Source: Shimia sp047124445
GTDB taxonomy: Bacteria; Pseudomonadota; Alphaproteobacteria; Rhodobacterales; Rhodobacteraceae
Reading direction: 5' to 3'
DNA: 64,000 nucleotides
Assembly (NCBI RefSeq): GCF_047124445.1
Contig: NZ_CP138921.1
Span: forward strand, 2,356,001 to 2,420,000
Positions 32,653 through 42,565 of the stretch are shown here, piece by piece. The first letter of the stretch is position 1; every line of letters starts with the position of its first letter. The notes below the pieces were generated by a model. It was given only the letters and a program-made list of their open reading frames with translations, searched no databases and was not told the origin of the DNA. The position numbers and the translations under genes were made by a program.

Positions 32653-34293
32653 ATGAAACACGCGATTTTTGCCACTGCCCTTGTCCCTCTGGCCACGCCG
32701 CTCTTGGCCGATGACATCCGCCTCAACGCCCCGGTCACTGCGGCCACGCTCTATTCCGAAGGCGCCACCCTCACCCGCGCCGTGCCATTTTCCGCCCCAG
32801 CAGGCCGCCACGATCTGCTGATCACCAACCTGCCCGACAGCCTCGACCCGATGTCGGTCCGCGTGGCCCTTGATGGGGCCCAGCTTGGTGCCGTGACCGT
32901 GCGCCACGAGCGGGTGTACCCGCATCAGCGAGAAGACAGCCCCGAGCTCGCAGCGGCCAAGTCCGAGCTCGAGTTTCTTGAAAACGACTGGCAGGAAGCC
33001 AGCGACAGCCACGCCGACGTGATGATGACTGCCGAGGTCGCTCGCGCCCGCCTCGCTTACCTGTCCACTTTGCAAGGCCCCTCGGAAACCGCCGCCTCCC
33101 CGGATGTGCTAAAAGAAACCATGGCGCTGGTTGGCCGCGAAACCCTCGCTGCCCACCGCGACATTGCCACAGCAGAACGCGAAGCGCGTCAGTATGAAAA
33201 ACAACTCGAAGAGCTGCGCCAACCACTGGAAGACGCGCGTCAGTTGGTCGAGGCACTGACCCCAACCGAGAGCGACAACGCCATGCTGGCGATCTCGATT
33301 TCCGCAGACGCCGCCACCGAAGGCACCCTCACGCTGACCCATCTCACCCAGTTCGCCCGCTGGGTGCCCGCCTATGACGTGCACCTCAACAACACCGACA
33401 CGCCAAACCTCAGCATCGAGCGTGGTGCCTTTGTGAGCCAGTTCACCGACGAAGACTGGACCGACGTCGCCATCACGCTCTCCACCAGCCGCCCGGATGA
33501 GCAATCCGAACCCAGCGGTCTGTATCCGTGGCGACGCCATATCGAGAAAGAGCAACCGGTCACGTTGCAAAAGAATGCCGGCCGCCTCGCCGAGATGGAC
33601 CTGCGCGAGTCCGCTGCGCCCATGGCGGAGCCCGTCATGATGCAGGATGAAATGGCCGCCTACAGCTTTGGCGACGGCATCAACGCCACCTACGCCTACC
33701 CAACGCCAGTATCCGTGTCTTCCACCTCCGACGCCTTGCACCTTGCGCTGGGTACCTTGGACCTGACGCCCGAAACCTACGCCTTTGCCAACCCGATGCG
33801 TGACGAGACCGCCTTCCTCATGGCCGAAGCCACCAACGACAGTGGCGAGTTGATCCTGCCCAGCTTTGAGGCCAACTTCTTCTTGAACGGCACCTACATT
33901 GGCCAACAAGAGATGCCCCTGATTGCAGAAGGCGACGACATCGACTTCTCCTTTGGCCCGATCAATGGCCTGCGCCTGACCAACAAGGTCACCAACAAAG
34001 TCACCGGCGACAAAGGTGTACTGACCACCCGCAATGAGCAAAGCGAAACCCGTGTGCTGACTGCCGAAAACCTCACCGGCCGCGCTTGGGACCTGCGCCT
34101 GCTGGGCCGCGTGCCCTATAGCGAGCAACAGGATCTGGAGATCACCCATCAGGCCACCCCGGTTCCAACAGAAACCAACTACGAAGACCAACGCGGTATT
34201 CTAATGTGGCAACGGGAGTTGGCTGCGGGCGAAAGCTTTGATGTGAAACTGTCCCACACCCTGCAATGGCCGTCGGAAATGATCCTGCGCTAA
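32653..34293 (+). CDS. mucoidy-inhibitor MuiA-like DUF4139 protein
   Basis: A 546-residue exported protein with a signal peptide (KHAIFATALVPLATPLLA). The N-terminal DUF4140-like part (ADDIRLNAPVTAATLYSEGATLTRAVPFSAPAGRHDLLI) is followed by a coiled-coil section around 95-200 (AAKSELEFLENDWQEASDS, AEREARQYEKQLEELRQ). The C-terminal DUF4139 beta domain contains RWVPAYDVHLN, WTDVAITLSTSRPDEQ and ANFFLNGTYIGQQEMPLI. The family is widespread and its molecular role poorly known. Start at the ATG 32653, one codon after an in-frame TTG. Confidence 0.87.
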   Translation: MKHAIFATALVPLATPLLADDIRLNAPVTAATLYSEGATLTRAVPFSAPAGRHDLLITNLPDSLDPMSVRVALDGAQLGAVTVRHERVYPHQREDSPELAAAKSELEFLENDWQEASDSHADVMMTAEVARARLAYLSTLQGPSETAASPDVLKETMALVGRETLAAHRDIATAEREARQYEKQLEELRQPLEDARQLVEALTPTESDNAMLAISISADAATEGTLTLTHLTQFARWVPAYDVHLNNTDTPNLSIERGAFVSQFTDEDWTDVAITLSTSRPDEQSEPSGLYPWRRHIEKEQPVTLQKNAGRLAEMDLRESAAPMAEPVMMQDEMAAYSFGDGINATYAYPTPVSVSSTSDALHLALGTLDLTPETYAFANPMRDETAFLMAEATNDSGELILPSFEANFFLNGTYIGQQEMPLIAEGDDIDFSFGPINGLRLTNKVTNKVTGDKGVLTTRNEQSETRVLTAENLTGRAWDLRLLGRVPYSEQQDLEITHQATPVPTETNYEDQRGILMWQRELAAGESFDVKLSHTLQWPSEMILR

Positions 34294-34621
34294 CAGATTT
34301 CGGAAACACCCTGTTTCCAAAGGCACCCACCCCAAGCGTCGCGACAGTCCCAACTGGCGCGGCGCTTTTTGGATCAATTCGCCAATCGCCGCCCCCTGTT
34401 CGTCTCAAAAAACACCTGAAAAACAACGCAAATGCGGCCACACCGCCCTCATTCCGGAAGCCAAGCAGGCTCGGCCTCGAACCTCCTAACCCTAAGCAAT
34501 TGAACGCTATTTAGCTGTAATTCTACGGATTTTGGACCGCCCTAGAAACCATTTGAGAAGGTTTGGCGGTCATTGATGTGTCTAACCGTTTGGGTGAAAC
34601 GGACAAAACTTAGGGTGAGAC
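34294..34621 (+). other. 328-base intergenic region with structured leader
   Basis: No gene is visible. Just after the MuiA-like stop there is a small hairpin GGAAAC-ACCCT-GTTTCC. The second half holds two hairpins before the next gene: the nested one at 34535-34571 and CCGTTT-N5-AAACGG at about 34587-34603. The rest is featureless GC-poor sequence and presumably holds the promoter of the gene at 34622. Confidence 0.4.
34535..34571 (+). promoter_or_regulatory. nested hairpin in the leader of the orphan at 34622
   Basis: Outer arms GACCGCC (34535-34541) and GGCGGTC (34565-34571) enclose inner arms AAACC (34546-34550) and GGTTT (34560-34564), with a four-base bulge on the left side. It lies about 50 bases before the start codon and may be a leader structure or a small RNA element. 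Confidence 0.4.
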
Positions 34622-35002
34622 ATGTCACAAGTGGCAAAGCTAATAATGAGCGAGCAGGCCGTCGTCGATCAGGACGAATTGGCCCGCGTCTTTATACGAA
34701 TGAATCCGGATGAGGCCGAAGAGACCTTTCTGGGATTGGTCAAATCGCTGACCGACCATCTGGCGATGGGCGAGCACCATCTGAACGCCAACAACCTGTC
34801 GGAACTGGCGGACACCATGTCCCTGGTCGAGCTGATCGCCGGTCGCCTCTGCATGACCGCGCTGTCACAAGTGGCAGGTGATGTGGTGGCCTGCTGTGAT
34901 CGCGGCGACCACGTCGCCTTGTCGGCCACACACGCCCGCCTGATCCGCGTGGGCGAAGGCGCTTTGCGCGAAATCTGGGATCTGAAGCGCACCTACATCT
35001 GA
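34622..35002 (+). CDS. small helical protein, HPt-like at best
   Basis: A 126-residue soluble, mostly helical protein starting MSQVAKLIMSEQAVVDQDELARVFIRMN. I cannot place it in a family with confidence. The central and C-terminal helices (NLSELADTMSLVELIAGRLCMTALSQVAGDVVACCDRGDHVAL) have the layout of a histidine phosphotransfer bundle, but the usual HxLKG phosphorylation motif is absent. It is preceded by a structured leader and followed after 84 bases by the aminopeptidase operon. Confidence 0.7.
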   Translation: MSQVAKLIMSEQAVVDQDELARVFIRMNPDEAEETFLGLVKSLTDHLAMGEHHLNANNLSELADTMSLVELIAGRLCMTALSQVAGDVVACCDRGDHVALSATHARLIRVGEGALREIWDLKRTYI

Positions 35003-35086
35003 TCGGTGCGCCAATCCGCTTGCAGGGGGCGCACCAACCGTTAGGCTGGAGGTCATACAGCTTACGATCGGTCAGAAAGGTGCGCC

Positions 35087-36477
<1,391 letters not shown>

Positions 36478-36478
<1 letters not shown>

Positions 36479-37341
36479 TGGATAAGCGTCTGACCCCCAG
36501 CACCGGCAAAGTCGCCGCTGCCTTCCTGCGCGGCCAAGTCACCGCCGATCACTTTGTCGATCCCACGCCTTACCGTGTGGCCATGGTGGTCACTGACCTG
36601 CTGTCCGGTCCGCAAGGCACCCGCGAACGCCAACTCCTGCGCGGCGAAGTGGTCAATGTGGTGCACACTGAAAACGGCATGGCCTTTGGCTATGCCGAAA
36701 AAGACGGCTATGTCGGCTGGGTCGACATCGGCGACGTGCTTAGCCACCCGAAACAGACCCCCACCCACAGCGTCGCCGCCGCCCGCAGCTACGCCAAAAC
36801 CACCCCAGGCCTTAAAACCATGGGCCATGTGACCCCGCTCTCGTTTGGCACCCGCCTGGTGGTCCTCTCGGAAGAGGACAATTGGGCCCGCATCGCCTGG
36901 GACGGCGGCCAGGTCACCCGCGACCTCTATGTGCCCTGCCAGCACCTCACGCCAATCGATCACGTCGAAAGCGACGCTGCAACTGTGGCCGAACGCCTGA
37001 TAGGAGCGCCCTATCTTTGGGGCGGCAATTCTTCCTTTGGCATCGACTGTTCCGGCCTTGTGCAAGCAGCCCTCCTCGCTTGTAACACCCCTTGCCCCGG
37101 CGACAGCGACCTGCAAGAGGCCGCCTTTCCCGATGCAACTGGCCCCTACCAGCGCGGCGATCTGTTGTTCTGGAAGGGCCATGTCGCCATGGTCACCGAT
37201 GCCAACACAATGATTCACGCCAATGCCCACCATATGGCCGTGGCGTATGAACCCATCGCCGCAGCCATCGCCCGCATTGAGGCCCAAGGCGACGGTCCGG
37301 TCACTTCCCACAAACGCCCAATCCTAGGAGCCTCCACATGA
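36478..37341 (+). CDS. NlpC/P60-family peptidase with SH3-like domains
   Basis: A 287-residue C40 peptidase that would cleave gamma-D-Glu to diaminopimelate bonds in murein peptides. Two bacterial SH3-like stretches occupy about residues 30-160 (VTDLLSGPQGTRERQLLRGEVVNVV, SFGTRLVVLSEEDNWARIAWDGG). The catalytic domain follows: Cys in FGIDCSGLVQ, His in WKGHVAMVTD and the third polar residue in MIHANAHH. No signal peptide is visible, so it may act on recycled murein peptides inside the cell, consistent with the aminopeptidase gene that it overlaps by one base. Confidence 0.9.
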
Positions 37342-38303
37342 GCAGCGGATTCTTCCAACCTGTCTCCGGCATGGACCTGCCCCGCTTTGCCGGCGTGCCG
37401 TCTTTCATGCGCCTGCCCGTCATGGATCTGGACCATGACCGCATCGCCGATGTGGATGTTGGTCTGATCGGCGTGCCCTGGGACAGCGGCACCACCAACC
37501 GCCCCGGCCCGCGCCATGGCCCGCGCCAGCTGCGCGACGCCTCCACCATGATCCGCGCCCAAAACGGCGCCACACGCGTGCGCCCCTTTGATCTGATCAA
37601 CTGCGCCGATCTTGGAGATGTGGGCCCCAACCCCGCCGACATCCATGACAGCATGGAGCGCATCACCGCCTTCTATGACGACGTTCTGGCCCAAGGCATC
37701 GCGCCCCTCACCGCAGGCGGCGACCACCTCACCTCCCTGCCCATCCTGCGCTCGCTTGCCAAAGACAGCCCCGTCGGCATGGTGCATTTTGATAGCCACA
37801 CAGACCTCTACCACAGCTATTTTGGTGGCACGATGTACACCCACGGCACCCCGTTCCGCCGCGCGGTGGAGGAAGGCCTGCTGGATCCCAAACGCGTGGT
37901 GCAAATTGGCATCCGCGGCTCCACCTACGATGATGAAGATACCGATTTTGCCAAGTCCGTCGGCATCCGTGTGATCCGCATCGAAGAGTTCTTCAAACGC
38001 GGTCTCGAAGACGTCATGGGTGAGGCGCGCGAGATCGTCGGCACCGCGCCGACCTATGTCAGCTACGACATCGACTTTGTGGACCCCACCTTCGCGCCGG
38101 GCACCGGCACACCCGAAGTTGGCGGCCCCAACAGCTTTCAGGCACTAGAAGTCGTGCGCCATCTGGACGGCCTCAACATCATTGGCGCCGACATGGTCGA
38201 GGTCTCCCCGCCGTTTGACAGCTCCGGCGGCACCGCCTTCCTGGGCGTTTCGGTGATGTTTGAACTGCTCTGCGTGATGGCCACCCATCTCTCACCAGAG
38301 TGA
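37338..38303 (+). CDS. speB: agmatinase / ureohydrolase
   Basis: A 321-residue manganese ureohydrolase that would split agmatine to putrescine and urea. The binuclear metal motifs are intact: GGDHLTSLP, HFDSHTDLY and SYDIDFVDPTFAPGTGTPEVGG. It overlaps the NlpC/P60 gene by four bases (ATGA type), so translation is coupled. Related guanidino substrates (for example guanidinobutyrate) cannot be excluded from sequence. Confidence 0.9.
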   Translation: MSSGFFQPVSGMDLPRFAGVPSFMRLPVMDLDHDRIADVDVGLIGVPWDSGTTNRPGPRHGPRQLRDASTMIRAQNGATRVRPFDLINCADLGDVGPNPADIHDSMERITAFYDDVLAQGIAPLTAGGDHLTSLPILRSLAKDSPVGMVHFDSHTDLYHSYFGGTMYTHGTPFRRAVEEGLLDPKRVVQIGIRGSTYDDEDTDFAKSVGIRVIRIEEFFKRGLEDVMGEAREIVGTAPTYVSYDIDFVDPTFAPGTGTPEVGGPNSFQALEVVRHLDGLNIIGADMVEVSPPFDSSGGTAFLGVSVMFELLCVMATHLSPE

Positions 38304-38322
38304 TCCCGCATTCTCAGCCCCA

Positions 38323-38370
38323 AAATATCCCGAGGATGAATTGGCAAAGCCAAGAAGGGGCTGGCCCCTT
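38323..38370 (-). repeat. composite two-hairpin extragenic element, copy B
   Basis: Read on the minus strand: hairpin 1 AAGGGGC-CA-GCCCCTT (38355-38370), hairpin 2 TTGGC-TTT-GCCAA (38341-38353), then the box TCCTCGGGATATTT (38323-38336). It starts 13 bases after the stop of the minus-strand GNAT gene, in that gene's orientation, and has the same architecture as copy A. Confidence 0.7.
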
Positions 38371-38383
38371 CCCGTGCACAACG

Positions 38384-39235
38384 TCAGCCCAGCTCCAATG
38401 TGCTCACGGCAAAATATCCGCCTGACGTGTCCCCAACCGGCACCGGCGCGCCGCGATACATCCGCGCGGTGGCAAAGCCCGGTGTCAGGTCCAGCGACGC
38501 ACACAGCGCCTTCAACGGCGCGGACGTATCCGGCACATCCAGCGTCACCGGGCCGCCCATCGTCGCGGCCACATGCGCCATCAACGCCTGTGCGTCCTCT
38601 TCCTTCTGCGTCCAAAGCGGGCCGATCTTCACGCCCTCACGACAACGCCGCGCGGTGCAAAACCCTGCAATACCCTCCGCATCCTGCATGACCCAGGTCT
38701 GTCGGCTCTCCGCAGGTGCAAACCACGCAGCAAGATACGCAGCCTTGCGCACACCGGACGCCGCCGCCTCCATATCAATCAATGCGCCGACATCCTCCGG
38801 CGCCGCCAATCGGACGTTTTCGCTCTCCCGCGCGACAACCTCGCCCGTAAACCGCGTCGTGGCGCTGAACAGCTCAAAACCCGAGGCGGCATAATTGTCC
38901 TGCTGATCCGGCACGCCATCCAAACCCACCACGCGCGCACCAGCATGTTTGAGCGCATGTTGCCATAGCCCAAAGCCGATGCCTTGCCCGCGAAAAGCAG
39001 GCCGCGCGATATATAACCCAAGAAAAGCAAAATCCTCGGTGTGGTTCACCACCGAAATCGCCGCCGCCAAGGCACCATCCACCGTGGCAACAAAGAACCC
39101 CTCTGGGTCCGCCTGCCAAAACGCTGCCGCATCCTCCAGTCCGGGGTTCCAGCCTTCCTCGGCGGCCCACTCCAGAATGGTGGACAGTTCCTCCAATGTC
39201 GCCGTGCGAAACTCTGTGTTCTGGCGCAACCCCAC
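38384..39235 (-). CDS. tandem GNAT-type N-acetyltransferase
   Basis: A 283-residue protein with two GNAT domains. The N-terminal domain (about 1-125) has the acetyl-CoA loop in LGLYIARPAFRGQGIGFGLWQHALKHAG; the C-terminal one (about 140-280) is more degenerate, around GIAGFCTARRCREGVKIGPLWTQKEEDAQALMAHVA. This tandem layout is common among acetyltransferases of unknown substrate. The gene starts four bases after the DUF2794 stop on the same strand. Confidence 0.85.
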   Translation of the reverse strand: MGLRQNTEFRTATLEELSTILEWAAEEGWNPGLEDAAAFWQADPEGFFVATVDGALAAAISVVNHTEDFAFLGLYIARPAFRGQGIGFGLWQHALKHAGARVVGLDGVPDQQDNYAASGFELFSATTRFTGEVVARESENVRLAAPEDVGALIDMEAAASGVRKAAYLAAWFAPAESRQTWVMQDAEGIAGFCTARRCREGVKIGPLWTQKEEDAQALMAHVAATMGGPVTLDVPDTSAPLKALCASLDLTPGFATARMYRGAPVPVGDTSGGYFAVSTLELG

Positions 39236-39239
39236 CCGG

Positions 39240-39587
39240 TCACTCCACCGCGCGGATCAGCTTACGCTCCAGCACCCGCAGCACGGTCTTCAGGTCATGC
39301 CCGCGCTTGAGCACCTGCCCGTCCATGCCAATCACCGCATAAAGCCCCTGCTTATTGCGCAGCTTCGGCCGTTTCTCGATGCGATACAACGGGTTTTCCG
39401 CCGCCCGGCGAAACACCGAAAATACGGCCACTTCGCGCAAAGATGAAATCCCGTAATCGCGCCACTCGCCTGCGGCGACCATCCGTCCATAAAGCCCCAA
39501 AATAACCGACAGCTCGGTGCGATGAAAAGCCACCTGCTCAGGCGGCTTCTGGGGCGGGTGCAATCTGCTGGGAGGTTGGGCCTTCAT
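39240..39587 (-). CDS. DUF2794-family protein
   Basis: A 115-residue protein matching DUF2794, an alphaproteobacterial family. The hallmarks are FHRTELSVILGLYGRMVAAGEWRDYGISSLREVAVFSVFRRAAENPLYRIEKRPKLRNKQGLYAVIG and LKRGHDLKTVLRVLERKLIRAVE. The ATG at 39587 is preferred over a GTG 22 codons upstream, because similarity begins only after it. It is followed after four bases by the GNAT gene. Function unknown. Confidence 0.88.
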   Translation of the reverse strand: MKAQPPSRLHPPQKPPEQVAFHRTELSVILGLYGRMVAAGEWRDYGISSLREVAVFSVFRRAAENPLYRIEKRPKLRNKQGLYAVIGMDGQVLKRGHDLKTVLRVLERKLIRAVE

Positions 39588-39737
39588 GCTTTCAGCCTCG
39601 CGCCAATTGCTCGCAAAATCAAGCCCCACACATCGTGCCTTGTCGTTAACCACGCCCCATTTTGGTCACAGATTTTTCTGCAAAAGGCCGCGGTGCCTTC
39701 CTTTTGTCGCCGCAACTGACCGGCATCTTACCCTCAT

Positions 39738-39858
39738 AGCGAAAACGAAACGCTACCTTCGGCGGCGCGGCATTATTGCCCCCACCCAGTCTGCGCCGCC
39801 GAGGGGCACTTTCTAATAACCCGCTAGAACCGCCCCTTCTGGGGCGGTTTTCTTTTGT
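39738..39858 (+). ncRNA. candidate small RNA with strong terminator
   Basis: The 285-base gap between DUF2794 and imuB (both minus strand) holds a plus-strand structure. A 12-bp stem, CTTCGGCGGCGC (39757-39768) with GCGCCGCCGAGG (39793-39804), encloses a GGCA-TTAT-TGCC hairpin. An AT-rich single strand follows, then a terminator GAACCGCCCC-TTCT-GGGGCGGTTT (39827-39850) with TTCTTTT. No plus-strand gene lies upstream, so this looks like an independent RNA of about 110-120 bases. A loose promoter (TTGTCG at 39704, TACCCT at 39729) precedes it. The ends are approximate. Confidence 0.45.
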
Positions 39859-39872
39859 GGCTCACACCGCGC

Positions 39873-41546
39873 TCACGCAAAGCTGCCCTGACAGAACCAG
39901 CCCGCTGACATCTGTCCACCATGGGCAAAATACAGCCACAGCCGCTCGCCATTTTTGCAGGTCACCCGCCAGTAATCGCGCACACCGCTGCGCCACTCCG
40001 GCTCATCCAGCCACCATTCCGGCGCAATCCGCTCCGGCCCGCGCGCATCCGCCACCGCCATATCGCGCCCGCGCCACCGGAACACCTCCGGTAAACGCGG
40101 CACCTCAGGTGCGTGCACCGGCTCTGGTCGCCACAACAACAAAGGTCGCTTCAACACGCTCTCCGGCCAGGCCTGCTCCCAAGGCTCTGACCAGGCGGCG
40201 TGCAACACCTGCGCGGTTTTCTCCGGGATATGGCTGGACGCCGGATGCCGCCGCGTGATCTGCTCCAGCCCCACCCGCGCGCCGATCCGGCCAATCAGAT
40301 CTTCCAAGGCCTGCCCCTGATTGAGCCGCTTATCCGCCGCCTGCCGCGCCTCCAGATGCCCCGCCGTGTGGCGCGCATGCAGCGTTTCCACCCGCACCGC
40401 CTCCAGCCGCAGCATATCAATGCCAAAGCCCGCATCGATGTCGGTCAGCTTCATCCGCAATAGCGGCCGCACCCGCTCCGGATCATCCGTGGCCCGCGCC
40501 AGCCCCACCTCGACGCTCTGCATGGTCTGATCCGTGCGAAACACCTGCAAGCGCACCACACGGAGGCCTTTGGACTTTTTCTTGAGCCGCTCACACAGCG
40601 GCCCCAGCACTTTGTCCACCGCCGCCGCCACATCCTCTTCCAGCCCAATCGGGTCTGGCAGGCTCATGCGCACCGCGTAAAACGTCTCCGGCGGCGCAGG
40701 GTTCACCGGCTCCGGCACCGCGCCCAGCGCCTGATCCAGCCGCAGCACCAGCCCTTTGCCAAACCGCCGCGCCAGCCCCGCCCGCGGCTGTCCCGTCAGG
40801 TCACCAATCCGCCGCAAGCCCAGCCGCGCCAGCTCCGCCTGCGTGTCGTCTTCCAGCCGCAACGCCGCCACCGGCAGCGCCGCCAGCGCCCCGCGCGTCT
40901 GTCCCGGCGGCGCAATCCGCCCCACGTCCACCTTGCCACCCGCAGCAGGCGGGGCCGCCCCGCCCCGGGTCCAATGCCGCCGCTTCACCGCCCGCGACCG
41001 CGTCGCGGGGGCCTCCTGATCAATGTCATCCCCGCTGCGATGCATCCCACTGGCAAACTGCGGCCCCGGCTGCGCTCCAAACCGCGCCAAGGCCCAGGCC
41101 GCCCCCAGCGTATCTGCCAGCCCGGCCCGCACTGTGAGCTGCAAATCGACACAGTCCTCCCCCACCCGCTCCAGCACGCCCTCTTCACCGCCAAACAAAT
41201 GAGTGCTGCCGGTCACATCCAACACCAGCGCATCCTCTTCTGTGGCCGCCACCCAAGGCGAATACTTCCCCGCCCAGCGCGTCAGCACCTTCATAAAGCC
41301 TTGCTCTGCCTGCACATTCCGCAGCCGCGTGATCAAATATGGACACATCGCCTGCGCGTCCCGCAAGGGTTGGCCCAATGTGAGCCCCTCCCGCTCCGCC
41401 TGCTCTGACAGCGAGCAAATCACCTGCATCTGCCCCGTATCCCGCAGCACCGCCAAAGGCGCATCAAAAGTGCCCCGCTCCAGTCGGATCAGGCGCTCGG
41501 CCCCCAAACGCGGGAACCACAGGGAAAGAATGCGACGGTTCGGCAT
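39873..41546 (-). CDS. imuB: ImuB-like Y-family polymerase homologue
   Basis: A 557-residue inactive member of the Y-family DNA polymerases, which in mutasome systems bridges the beta clamp and DnaE2 during SOS mutagenesis. It starts MPNRRILSLWFPRLGAERLIRL and holds ALVLDVTGSTHLFGGEE where an active polymerase would have its catalytic acids. HhH and little-finger regions follow (RLGLRRIGDLTGQPRAGLARRFG). A GTG three codons earlier is an alternative start. A LexA box lies 31 bases upstream. Neither imuA nor dnaE2 flanks it, which is unusual. Confidence 0.9.
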   Translation of the reverse strand: MPNRRILSLWFPRLGAERLIRLERGTFDAPLAVLRDTGQMQVICSLSEQAEREGLTLGQPLRDAQAMCPYLITRLRNVQAEQGFMKVLTRWAGKYSPWVAATEEDALVLDVTGSTHLFGGEEGVLERVGEDCVDLQLTVRAGLADTLGAAWALARFGAQPGPQFASGMHRSGDDIDQEAPATRSRAVKRRHWTRGGAAPPAAGGKVDVGRIAPPGQTRGALAALPVAALRLEDDTQAELARLGLRRIGDLTGQPRAGLARRFGKGLVLRLDQALGAVPEPVNPAPPETFYAVRMSLPDPIGLEEDVAAAVDKVLGPLCERLKKKSKGLRVVRLQVFRTDQTMQSVEVGLARATDDPERVRPLLRMKLTDIDAGFGIDMLRLEAVRVETLHARHTAGHLEARQAADKRLNQGQALEDLIGRIGARVGLEQITRRHPASSHIPEKTAQVLHAAWSEPWEQAWPESVLKRPLLLWRPEPVHAPEVPRLPEVFRWRGRDMAVADARGPERIAPEWWLDEPEWRSGVRDYWRVTCKNGERLWLYFAHGGQMSAGWFCQGSFA

Positions 41547-41577
41547 AGGCAGCACACGGAACAGAATCGTGATATTT

Positions 41578-41592
41578 GTTCCCTATATGTTC
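41578..41592. promoter_or_regulatory. LexA box (SOS operator)
   Basis: GTTCCCTATATGTTC is an exact match to the alphaproteobacterial LexA consensus GTTC-N7-GTTC. It lies 31 bases before the imuB ATG and 68 bases before the divergent cytochrome c' gene, so imuB is expected to be induced by DNA damage. Confidence 0.85.
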
Positions 41593-41660
41593 TCATATTT
41601 TCCACTTGATTCCCACCCCCGCCATAGGCTGCATAGGGGCAGCCAACCAAAGGAGCCAAA

Positions 41661-42098
41661 ATGCGCCGCCACCTTTTGATCGCCGCCGCTTTGTTGATCA
41701 CCACTTCGGCTCACGCCCACAACGGCGTGAAAGACCCCGAGGTCATGGCCCGCATGATGGCGATGGAAAAAATTGGCGCGGCTTTCAAAACCCTGGTCAG
41801 CATGGCGAAACAGGAAGTCCCCCTGCATCAGGCCAAAGCCCGCATGGCGCGCGACACCATTGTGACGGAATCCGGCAAGATCAACGCGCTGTTTGAAAAC
41901 CCGGCCACCGATCCCAAATCCGAAGCCCTGCCTGCCATCTGGGACAACTGGGCGGATTTTTCGGCCAAATCTGATGATCTCACCAAAGCTGCCAAAGCGC
42001 TGGACTTCAAGGACCGCGCCGCGCTGGCCAGCACGTTGAGCGGGGTTGGGCTGGCCTGCAAGGCGTGCCACAAAGACTACCGCCTGAAAAAAGACTAA
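41661..42098 (+). CDS. cycP: cytochrome c'
   Basis: A 145-residue periplasmic haem protein. It has a signal peptide (RRHLLIAAALLITTSAHA) and a four-helix bundle with the class II haem site at the very end: CKACHKDY, Cys133 to His137. Cytochromes c' bind NO and CO at a five-coordinate haem and protect against nitrosative stress. AGGAG precedes the start. It is divergent from imuB and shares the intergenic region that holds the LexA box. Confidence 0.93.
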   Translation: MRRHLLIAAALLITTSAHAHNGVKDPEVMARMMAMEKIGAAFKTLVSMAKQEVPLHQAKARMARDTIVTESGKINALFENPATDPKSEALPAIWDNWADFSAKSDDLTKAAKALDFKDRAALASTLSGVGLACKACHKDYRLKKD

Positions 42099-42105
42099 GC
42101 CCAAA

Positions 42106-42129
42106 GCAGCCCCCACCTCGGAGGGCTGC
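42106..42129 (+). terminator. hairpin after the cytochrome c' gene
   Basis: GCAGCCC (42106-42112) pairs with GGGCTGC (42123-42129), eight bases after the cytochrome c' stop and before the convergent lipoprotein gene. There is no T run, so it is only a likely terminator. Confidence 0.5.
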
Positions 42130-42141
42130 CCGCAAATCTGC

Positions 42142-42423
42142 TTAGCCGCAGGTCACCTTCAAAATCTTGCCAGCCTCATCGTGGATCACGTTCAGACGGT
42201 TCTCGTGGAAATCCATGGTCGCAGGCGAGTTCTCTGCCATCACCCGCACCATCTCCGGCACGGTCACGCCTTCAAGCGCGCTTTTGTCCTGCCCCACCAG
42301 GAACTCAAACGTCGCCGGATCACAGATGGTGCTGCCTTTTGCTTCTGTCACGTCTTCTCCTTTGCACGCTGTCAAAGCCGCCAGCCCAACAAAGCCAGCC
42401 GCTGCCAAAACCACAAACCGCAT
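42142..42423 (-). CDS. I78-like peptidase-inhibitor lipoprotein
   Basis: A 93-residue lipoprotein with signal RFVVLAAAGFVGLAALTAC (lipobox LTA-Cys20). The mature part matches the I78 inhibitor family: ICDPATFEFLVGQDKSALEGVTVPEMVRVMAENSPATMDFHENRLNVIHDEAGKILKVTCG, with the two Cys (ICD and VTCG) that form the bond of the fold. Such proteins inhibit serine peptidases of the subtilisin or chymotrypsin type. Start 42423 follows AAGGAG. It converges with cytochrome c'. Confidence 0.88.
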   Translation of the reverse strand: MRFVVLAAAGFVGLAALTACKGEDVTEAKGSTICDPATFEFLVGQDKSALEGVTVPEMVRVMAENSPATMDFHENRLNVIHDEAGKILKVTCG

Positions 42424-42565
42424 AATCTTACTCCTTGTCGCAAATATACAAATTTGCTTCGTCCCCGCCGTGCCAACCACGAGGGGCTTTCGCTATGTTC
42501 CCAATAAGGTTGCAATGATAGAGCGTTTCAACCACGCTCCAAAACAAACTGGGAGGATAGGCAAA

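Noticed and set aside
39873..41546. ImuB-like gene as an active translesion polymerase
   Set aside because: The catalytic acids of the Y family are missing (LDVTG in place of the usual acidic pair), so it is an ImuB-type accessory protein.
42521..42539. GAGCGT-N7-ACGCTC hairpin before frmA as a regulatory site
   Set aside because: Only six base pairs, with no related copy or known regulator to support it.
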